DNA of 55,948 nt from positions 1-55,948 of the forward strand of contig NZ_AUFG01000025.1 in the NCBI RefSeq assembly GCF_000426385.1, read 5' to 3'. Positions within the stretch are counted from its first letter, which is position 1, and the number at the start of each line of letters is the position of its first letter. Below the pieces are notes generated by a model. The model saw only the letters and a program-made list of their open reading frames with translations, was not told the origin of the DNA and searched no databases. The DNA is from Arsenicicoccus bolidensis DSM 15745. Its GTDB lineage: Bacteria; Actinomycetota; Actinomycetes; Actinomycetales; Dermatophilaceae. The position numbers were made by a program, and so were the translations under genes. Shown in pieces: positions 50,527 to 55,948 of this stretch.

Positions 50527-50573
50527 GATCGTGAGTGTTTTCTCCAACATTCTTGGACCAAACCCTCACGATC
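50527..50573. repeat. Palindromic repeat, copy 2 (inverted relative to copy 1)
   Basis: GATCGTGAG (50527-50535) pairs with CTCACGATC (50565-50573), with further pairing inside. Its complement is nearly the same as the 47083 copy, so the two copies flank the LacI-dehydrogenase-isomerase module in opposite orientation. Confidence 0.75.
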
Positions 50574-50691
50574 GTGGGGTGGGGTGCCCGCCGCCCGTGC
50601 GGCGCCGACGAGGGGACGCGTATGTCGCGCTGCACGGCGTGTCGCGCGAGTTCGTGACCCCTCGACGACGGGCAGGGCGCGGCGACCGCCG

Positions 50692-51426
50692 TCAGAGCAG
50701 GGCGAGCTGCACCGCGCTGACGGCCACGAACGCGGTCACGATCCGCGCGAACCACACCTGGTCGATGCGCGCCACGACCCGGCGCCCGGCCCAGGCGCCC
50801 AGCAGCACCACGGGCGCGAGCAGCGGCAGCAGGACGAGGCCCCGCCCGGTCACCAGCCCCAGCCCCACCATGAACGGCAGCTTGACGAGGTTGACCGCGA
50901 GGAAGAACCACGCGGTGGTGCCGAGGAACGTCCACTTCTCGTAGTTCTCGCGCAGGAGATAGAGATTCATGGCGGGCCCGCCGGCGTTGGCCACCATCGT
51001 CGTGAAGCCGGCGAGGGCGCCATACGCGCGACCGGCAGCACGAGAACCCTTGCCCGACACGGGTCGTCGCGTCGTCCACAGCTGAATTCCCAGCAGCACC
51101 AGCAGGATCACCCCGATCGTGCGCCGCAGGACCAGGTCGTCCACGAGCGCCAGGAAGGCGACGCCGAGCCCCACACCGAGCAGCACCGGCAGGACGAGAC
51201 GCAGCAGCAGCGCCCGATCGACCGTGTGCCGGTAGGCCCGCGTGGCCACCAGGTCACCGACGAGCAGGAGCAGCAGGAGCGTCCCGGTCGACTCCTTCGC
51301 CGGCAGCGCGAGCGCGAACAGCCCGACCGCCACCATCGCGGCGCCGCCGATCGCCGTCTTGGAGAAGCCGACGACGAGGGCACCGGCCGCCAGCAGCGAC
51401 CACGCGAGGAGGCTGAGCTCCGGCAT
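50692..51426 (-). CDS. TauE/SafE family membrane permease
   Basis: 244 residues from ATG 51426, seven to eight hydrophobic helices. LLAAGALVVGFSKTAIGGAAMV and AGFTTMVANAGGPAMNLYLL are the two repeats of the TauE/SafE (sulfite/organosulfonate exporter) family. It would move an anion or small organic acid across the membrane. It follows iolD by 17 bases, so it may export or import an acid made in inositol breakdown, which is an inference from position. Confidence 0.87.
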   Translation of the reverse strand: MPELSLLAWSLLAAGALVVGFSKTAIGGAAMVAVGLFALALPAKESTGTLLLLLLVGDLVATRAYRHTVDRALLLRLVLPVLLGVGLGVAFLALVDDLVLRRTIGVILLVLLGIQLWTTRRPVSGKGSRAAGRAYGALAGFTTMVANAGGPAMNLYLLRENYEKWTFLGTTAWFFLAVNLVKLPFMVGLGLVTGRGLVLLPLLAPVVLLGAWAGRRVVARIDQVWFARIVTAFVAVSAVQLALL

Positions 51427-51443
51427 ACGACGTCCTGCTCCGG

Positions 51444-53405
51444 TCAGAGGTGGTGGCGCTGGGCCTTCTTCTCCTCGGCGTACTCGGCGTAGGCCTGCTG
51501 CGTGGACTCCAGCTCGGACACCTCCGAGACCGGCACGTCCCACCAGGCGTGCCCGGGCGGGTTGGGGCCGTAGAGGTTGGTCTCGATGTAGAGCACGACC
51601 GGCCCGTCCGCCGCGGCGGCCGTGGCGTAGCTGGCCCGGAACTGCTCGATCCCGTTGCAGCGCAGCACGTCCGCGCCCCAGGAGGCGGCGTTGGCGGCGA
51701 GGTCGAAGGGCACCTTCTCGCCGTCGAGGCGCCCGGAGTCGCGGTTGCGCATGCGGTACTTCGTGCCGAAGCGCTGCGACCCGCGCGACTCCGAGAGCGC
51801 ACCGATCGACGCGAAGCCGTGGTTCTGCAGGAGCACGACGATGACCTTGAGCCCCTCCGAGACGATGGTCGCGAGCTCCATCGGCATCATCTGGTAGGTC
51901 CCGTCGCCGACGATCGCCACCACCTGCCGGTCCTCGTGGCCGTCGCTGTCGAGCGCGAGCCGCACGCCCATGGCCGCCGGGATCTCGTAGCCCATGCAGG
52001 AGTAGGCGTACTCCAAGTGGTACTGCTCGGGGGTCTTCGCCCGCCACAGGGCCTGCAGGTCACCGGGCATCGAGCCGGCCGCGTTGATCACGACGTCGCG
52101 CTCGCCCATGAGCTCGTTGAGCGCGCCGAACACCTCGGTCTGCGCCGGTAGCGGCTGGTGGTCGCGGTGGTAGCACTCGTCGATGACCTGGTCCCACTCG
52201 GCCCACAGGTCGGCGGCGCGCTGCAGGTATGCCGGATCGGTGGTCCAGCCCTCGAGGGCTCCCTGGAGCGCGGTCAGCGTCTCGCGCGCGTCCGCCACCA
52301 CCATCGTCGCGCTGTGCTTGGCGGCGTCGAAGGCCATGACGTTGACGTTGATGAATCGCACGTCGTCCGCGGCGAACACGGTGTGCGACGCCGTCGTGAA
52401 GTCGCTGTAGCGCGTCCCCACCCCGATCACCAGGTCGGCCTCGCGGGCGAGGGTGTTGGCGGCACTGTTTCCCGTGGAACCAACGCCGCCGACGGACAGC
52501 GGGTGGTCCCAGTTGATGGCGCCCTTGCCGGCCTGCGTGTCGGCGACGGGGATGCCGGTCGCGGTGGCGAACGCCCGCAGCACCTCGCTCGCCCCGCTGT
52601 AGATCGCGCCACCGCCGGCCACCAGCAGCGGGCGCTTCGACGCCTTGATGGCCTCGACCGCGCGCTGCAGGGCGGCGGGCTCGGGCACGGGACGCGCGAC
52701 GTGCCACACGCGCTTGGCGAAGAGCTCGACCGGCCACTCGAAGGCCTCGGCCTGGACGTCCTGCGGCAGGCAGATCGTCACCGCGCCCGTCTCGGCGGGG
52801 TCGGTGAGCACGCGCATGGCGGCGAGCAGGCTCGGGATGAGCTGCTCGGGCCGGTTGATGCGATCCCAGAAGCGGCTGACCGGCTTGAACGCGTCGTTGA
52901 CCGACACGTCCAGGCTGCGCGGGTCCTCGAGCTGCTGCAGCACCGGGTCCGGATAGCGGGTCGCGAACTGGTCGGACGGCAGCAGCAGCACGGGCAGCCG
53001 GTTGGTCGTGGCCAGGGCCGCGCCGGTGACCATGTTGGTCGCGCCGGGGCCGATGGAGGTCGTGACCGCGAGCGTCTGCAGCCGGTCCTTGGTCTTGGCG
53101 TATGCCGTGGCCGCGTGGACGGCACCCTGCTCGTTGCGGGCCAGGTAGTACGGCAGGTGCTGGGTCGCCTGCGCGGACTCGGAGCCCGCGCGCTCGCTCT
53201 CGGCGGTCGCGGCCACGTCGTCCTGCAGCAGCGCCTGGCCCACCCCCGCCACGTTGCCGTGGCCGAAGATGCCGAAGCAGCCGGCGATCAACCGCTGCTC
53301 CTGGCCGTCACGCTCGGACCACTGGTTGGCCAGGAAGCGCACCACCGCCTGGGCCACGGTCAGCCGCACGGTGGGTGCTCCGGCATACGGGTAGGTCGAG
53401 GTCAT
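51444..53405 (-). CDS. iolD: 3D-(3,5/4)-trihydroxycyclohexane-1,2-dione hydrolase
   Basis: 653 residues from ATG 53405. Thiamine-diphosphate enzyme that opens the inositol ring to give 5-deoxy-glucuronate. N-terminal pyrimidine domain (TVRLTVAQAVVRFLANQWSE, with IFGHGNVAGVGQALL), middle domain (AGGGAIYSGASEVL) and C-terminal cofactor domain with VGDGTYQMMPMEL and QNHGFASIGALSE. It is about 20 kb from iolA-B-C but in the same orientation. Transcribed with a transaldolase-family gene upstream and a TauE permease downstream. The operator at 54591 is a copy of the one before iolT. Confidence 0.94.
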   Translation of the reverse strand: MTSTYPYAGAPTVRLTVAQAVVRFLANQWSERDGQEQRLIAGCFGIFGHGNVAGVGQALLQDDVAATAESERAGSESAQATQHLPYYLARNEQGAVHAATAYAKTKDRLQTLAVTTSIGPGATNMVTGAALATTNRLPVLLLPSDQFATRYPDPVLQQLEDPRSLDVSVNDAFKPVSRFWDRINRPEQLIPSLLAAMRVLTDPAETGAVTICLPQDVQAEAFEWPVELFAKRVWHVARPVPEPAALQRAVEAIKASKRPLLVAGGGAIYSGASEVLRAFATATGIPVADTQAGKGAINWDHPLSVGGVGSTGNSAANTLAREADLVIGVGTRYSDFTTASHTVFAADDVRFINVNVMAFDAAKHSATMVVADARETLTALQGALEGWTTDPAYLQRAADLWAEWDQVIDECYHRDHQPLPAQTEVFGALNELMGERDVVINAAGSMPGDLQALWRAKTPEQYHLEYAYSCMGYEIPAAMGVRLALDSDGHEDRQVVAIVGDGTYQMMPMELATIVSEGLKVIVVLLQNHGFASIGALSESRGSQRFGTKYRMRNRDSGRLDGEKVPFDLAANAASWGADVLRCNGIEQFRASYATAAAADGPVVLYIETNLYGPNPPGHAWWDVPVSEVSELESTQQAYAEYAEEKKAQRHHL

Positions 53406-53430
53406 CGACGTCCTCCTCGGTCTGGTCGCG

Positions 53431-54498
53431 TCAGGGTGCCGGGACGAGGATGTCACGCACGACCTGGTCGAGCTCCTCGTCGGCGGCGAGGAACTGGCGC
53501 AGCGTCTTGCGGGTGGCGCCGAAGGTGTCGAACTCGTCGGGCGTCATGCCGTCGACGTCGTAGGCCCGGCGAAACTCCGGGATCTTGGCATAGAGCTCGT
53601 CGACGATCGCCTGGTCGACGGGGGCGCTCATGCGCTCGGGCAGCTCCTCGCCGCCGTCGACGATCTGCTTCTGCCACTTGAACGGTGGGGAGATCACGAC
53701 GTCCCCACCGACGAACTCCGACAGCTGCTTGGTGTTGCGGAAGGCCGCGGACAGCAGGCGGGCTCGCAGGCCGCGCTCCTGGAAGATGCCGTAGGCCTTC
53801 TTGAACGCCGCGACGCCCGCCCACTCGAGGTGCTCGGGGTCGATGTCGATGCCGTCGGCCTCGACGCACTCCTTGAGCCAGTCGTCGAGGCGGCCGCACA
53901 TGATCGTGACGACGGGGCCCATCCCCTCGATGCTCCTGCCCTCCGCCTCGCGGCGCTTCAGCCCGCGCTCGATGGCCTCCCCGGCGGCGACGGCCTGCGG
54001 CACCGTGAAGGACACCGTCACGTTGATGTTGACCCCGCGGTAGGTCGCCTCCTCGATCGCCTCGATGCCGCGACGCGTGGCGGGGATCTTGACGATGATG
54101 TTGTCGGCCAGCCCGTTGAAGTACTCCGCCTGGTCGGCGAGCTTGGCGGCGCTGCGGGCGAGGCGCGGGTCGGTCTGCATCGAGAGGCGGCCGTTGCGGC
54201 CGGCATACTTCGCGAACGCCGGCTCCAGCAGCCTCGCGGCGTCGATCGACAGCTCCTCGACCACCTTCCACCCGATCTCGGACTCGGTGGCCTCGGGCAT
54301 CTCGGTGTCGAGCTCCTTGATGCGGGCGCTCCAGCGGGGCAGGTCCGCCTTGATGCAGGTGACGGCGATGACGGGGTTGCACGTGGCACCGACCGCGCCG
54401 TACTCGATCGACTGCTTGAGCTCGACGGGATCGGCGGAGTCGTTCCACAGCACGGTGGTCGGGTTGGCCTCCACCATCGAGTTCAGGTTGGTGCTCAT
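53431..54498 (-). CDS. Transaldolase family protein
   Basis: 355 residues from ATG 54498. TIM-barrel aldolase: GAVGATCNPVIAVTCIKAD near residue 40, the Schiff-base lysine in DNIIVKIPATRRGIEAIEEA, and NINVTVSFTVPQAVAAGEAI. The length matches transaldolases rather than the shorter fructose-6-phosphate aldolases. It may handle phosphosugars in a side branch, or replace part of inositol product metabolism. First gene of the iolD operon, 26 bases upstream of iolD and divergent from a GntR gene. Confidence 0.85.
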   Translation of the reverse strand: MSTNLNSMVEANPTTVLWNDSADPVELKQSIEYGAVGATCNPVIAVTCIKADLPRWSARIKELDTEMPEATESEIGWKVVEELSIDAARLLEPAFAKYAGRNGRLSMQTDPRLARSAAKLADQAEYFNGLADNIIVKIPATRRGIEAIEEATYRGVNINVTVSFTVPQAVAAGEAIERGLKRREAEGRSIEGMGPVVTIMCGRLDDWLKECVEADGIDIDPEHLEWAGVAAFKKAYGIFQERGLRARLLSAAFRNTKQLSEFVGGDVVISPPFKWQKQIVDGGEELPERMSAPVDQAIVDELYAKIPEFRRAYDVDGMTPDEFDTFGATRKTLRQFLAADEELDQVVRDILVPAP

Positions 54499-54579
54499 CA
54501 GATGCCTCCAGTGCACGTCGGCGTGCGGGTGGGTCGCGGTCGGTCGCGGGGTACTGCCATTCAAACGGCGTCGTGACCC

Positions 54580-54605
54580 CATGTCAACCTATTGTCCTTA
54601 CATTT
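54580..54605. promoter_or_regulatory. Candidate iol GntR operator
   Basis: ATTGTCCTTACATTT (54591-54605) with ATGTCAA three bases upstream of it, identical to the iolT site at 15240. Between the transaldolase-iolD operon and the second GntR gene. Confidence 0.65.
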
Positions 54606-54668
54606 ACGCCATCGCGTCTGGGTGAGGATCGGACCCGGCGTCGCGGCGAGATCGGATACTGTGCACGG

Positions 54669-55409
54669 GTGCCCACGCCGCTGCCCGTCACGCTGGACCG
54701 GGCGGCCTCGACCCCGCTCTACGACCAGCTCGCGGCCCAGCTGCGCGCGGCGATCGACGACGGCGTCCTGCAGCCCGGCGACTCCTTCGAGAACGAGCTG
54801 TCCCTCGCCGCCCGCCTCCAGGTCTCTCGGCCGACCGTCCGCAAGGCCATCGCCCAGCTCGTCGCCGACGGCCTGCTCGTGCGCCACCGCGGCATCGGCA
54901 CCCGCGTCGCCTCCCCGGTCGTGCACCAGCGCGACGACCTCACCCCCTTGTATGACGAGCTGGACCGCACGGGCCGCCGCCCCCAGACGCAGGTGGTCCG
55001 CCTCGTGCCCGCCCGCCGCAACAAGGTCGCCGCCACGGCGCTGGGGCTCGAGCCACGCGTGCCGCTCGTCTATCTCGAGCGGGTGCGCTGGTCCGACGGC
55101 CGCCCCCTCGTGGTGCTGCGGTCGTGGCTGCCGCCGCAGTTCGCGACGCTGACGGCGGCCGAACTGAGCGAGCACGGGCTCTACGAGCTGCTGGGCCGCC
55201 GGGGCGTGGTCGCGGACGTGGCTCGCCAGCGCCTCGGGGCCCGCATGGCCACCCTCACCGAACGACGCCAGCTGCAGCTCACGCGCGCCGACGCCGTGCT
55301 GACGGTGCTGTGGCAGTCCTACGCCGCCGACGGCACCCCGATCGAGTACGGCGACCACGCGTACCGGGGCGACCAGTACGTCGTGGACAACACCCTCCGC
55401 AACCCCTGA
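54669..55409 (+). CDS. GntR/HutC family regulator with UTRA domain, paralogue B
   Basis: 246 residues from GTG 54669, with TACTGT just upstream, so probably leaderless. HTH FENELSLAARLQVSRPTVRKA and UTRA domain (LRSWLPPQF, EYGDHAYRGDQYVVDN). The same length as, and clearly paralogous to, the GntR at 31165 throughout. Divergent from the transaldolase-iolD operon, with an operator copied from the iolT promoter. The two probably share operators and may sense different inositol metabolites or cross-regulate. Confidence 0.88.
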   Translation: MPTPLPVTLDRAASTPLYDQLAAQLRAAIDDGVLQPGDSFENELSLAARLQVSRPTVRKAIAQLVADGLLVRHRGIGTRVASPVVHQRDDLTPLYDELDRTGRRPQTQVVRLVPARRNKVAATALGLEPRVPLVYLERVRWSDGRPLVVLRSWLPPQFATLTAAELSEHGLYELLGRRGVVADVARQRLGARMATLTERRQLQLTRADAVLTVLWQSYAADGTPIEYGDHAYRGDQYVVDNTLRNP

Positions 55410-55422
55410 CGACGCGGCGACG

Positions 55423-55494
55423 CCCGCCGACTGGTCACTTCCCGACCACCGCCGACTGGTCACTTCCCGACGACCGGGGACGTCCCTCACTGAC
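55423..55494. repeat. GACTGGTCACTTCCCGAC tandem/inverted repeat
   Basis: CCGCCGACTGGTCACTTCCCGAC occurs twice in tandem, followed by an inverted CTGACCAGTCGGC. Related in style to the GACGGGTCACTT elements at 13 kb. Non-coding. Confidence 0.65.
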
Positions 55495-55526
55495 CAGTCG
55501 GCAAGATGGGTGCGAGCGGGGACAAC

Positions 55527-55573
55527 GAGAGGCCCGGCGCCATGACCCCGATCGGGGTGGCGCCGGGCCTCTC
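55527..55573. terminator. Long hairpin after the GntR gene
   Basis: 16-base perfect arms (GAGAGGCCCGGCGCCA and its complement) enclose a second 12-base palindrome CCCCGATCGGGG. Between convergent genes. Confidence 0.7.
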
Positions 55574-55610
55574 GGCATACGGCTGGTGAATCAGCCTGGG
55601 TTGGTCACAT

Positions 55611-55755
55611 CAGCCTGGCGAACGAAGGCCGGTCGATGCCTCTACCCCCGGTAAAGGCATCAGCCTGGCGAACGAAGGCCGGTCGATGCCTCTACCCCCG
55701 GTAAAGGCATCAGCCTGGCGAACGAAGGCCGGTCGATGCCTCTACCCCCAGTAGG
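55611..55755. repeat. Array of three exact-period 50-bp hairpin repeats
   Basis: CAGCCTGGCGAACGAAGG starts at 55611, 55661 and 55711, period exactly 50. Each unit folds GGCATC/GATGCC and ends TCTACCCCCGGTAAA. The last unit runs into the rplI stop codon (TGACCTAC on the minus strand). One more copy is at 28098-28152. Confidence 0.85.
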
Positions 55756-55948
55756 TCACTTGGCGGCGACGACGTCCAGCTTGACGTTGGCCGTGACGTC
55801 CGCGTGCAGACGCACGGTCGCCTCGTAGGCGCCGAGGGTGCGGATCGCGCCCTTGACCTCGAGCTTGCGACGGTCGACCTTGGGGCCACCGGCGGAGACG
55901 ATCGCCTCGACGATCTGCGCGGTGTGGACCGAGCCGTAGAGGCGGCCG
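55756..55948 (-). CDS. rplI: 50S ribosomal protein L9, C-terminal part (runs off window)
   Basis: The last 63 residues are visible: GRLYGSVHTAQIVEAIVSAG, VDRRKLEVKGAIRTLGAYEA, then VRLHADVTANVKLDVVAAK and TGA. This is the C-terminal rRNA-binding domain of L9. The protein joins the N- and C-domains by a long helix that lies outside the window. In many bacteria rplI closes the rpsF-ssb-rpsR-rplI operon followed by dnaB. Here dnaB, on the same strand, is about 52 kb downstream. Confidence 0.95.
   Translation of the reverse strand, partial: GRLYGSVHTAQIVEAIVSAGGPKVDRRKLEVKGAIRTLGAYEATVRLHADVTANVKLDVVAAK

Noticed and set aside
55611-55755. 50-bp regular repeats considered as a CRISPR array
   Set aside because: The units are contiguous and identical with no variable spacers, and no cas genes are present. 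They fold as hairpins and recur singly elsewhere.

Overview
The window is high-GC DNA with actinobacterial hallmarks: GTG starts, ATGA/GTGA overlaps, mycothione reductase, UTRA-type GntR regulators and a DnaB with an actinobacterial-style intein. An Intrasporangiaceae-like organism is a plausible guess, but it is inference only. Nearly all coding space is chromosomal-looking. One zone (about 31.9-37.6 kb) is mobile-element debris with visibly lower GC.

Layout. 1-2134: end of an IS256-family element that has cut off the tnsB of a Tn7-like transposon; its tnsA-like gene and a candidate transposon end lie directly against the 3' end of dnaB. 2136-7616: housekeeping block with dnaB (class 3 mini-intein in the Walker A loop), a DnaA-box-rich intergenic region, a MATE transporter, a decayed DMT transporter and mycothione reductase. 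7657-31905: left part of a large inositol/polyol catabolic island: several Gfo/Idh/MocA dehydrogenases, TIM-barrel isomerases/dehydratases (including iolE), the IolT-type symporter, a sugar ABC transporter, a PhyH/SDR pair, then iolC, a DeoC/Cgl0158-type aldolase, iolB and iolA, and a GntR regulator. 31922-37600: HicB-like orphan, an intact IS1634-family element flanked by a 41-bp direct repeat, IS256 and IS3 remnants, and small phage/plasmid-like orphan genes. 37687-47035: a sugar module with a very large secreted PIG-L deacetylase, a MalFG-type ABC importer, a PfkB kinase, a DeoR regulator and a GH4 glycosidase. 47179-50503: LacI regulator divergent from a dehydrogenase and a TIM-barrel isomerase. 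50692-55409: TauE-like permease, iolD, a transaldolase-family gene and a second GntR regulator. 55756-55948: C-terminus of ribosomal protein L9.

How it works together. The iol genes cover the canonical myo-inositol route: uptake (IolT and/or ABC), IolG oxidation, IolE dehydration, IolD ring hydrolysis, IolB isomerisation, IolC phosphorylation, aldolase cleavage and IolA oxidation to acetyl-CoA. Extra dehydrogenase plus TIM-barrel pairs suggest use of other inositol stereoisomers, inositol derivatives or related sugars. A motif close to TTGTCC-NN-ACA recurs in the iol intergenic regions and is the best candidate operator for the two 246-aa GntR paralogues. The rplI gene at the right edge and dnaB at the left are neighbours in many actinobacteria, so the roughly 48-kb block between them looks like an island in a conserved replication/ribosomal locus. 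Several families of palindromic repeats decorate its intergenic regions.
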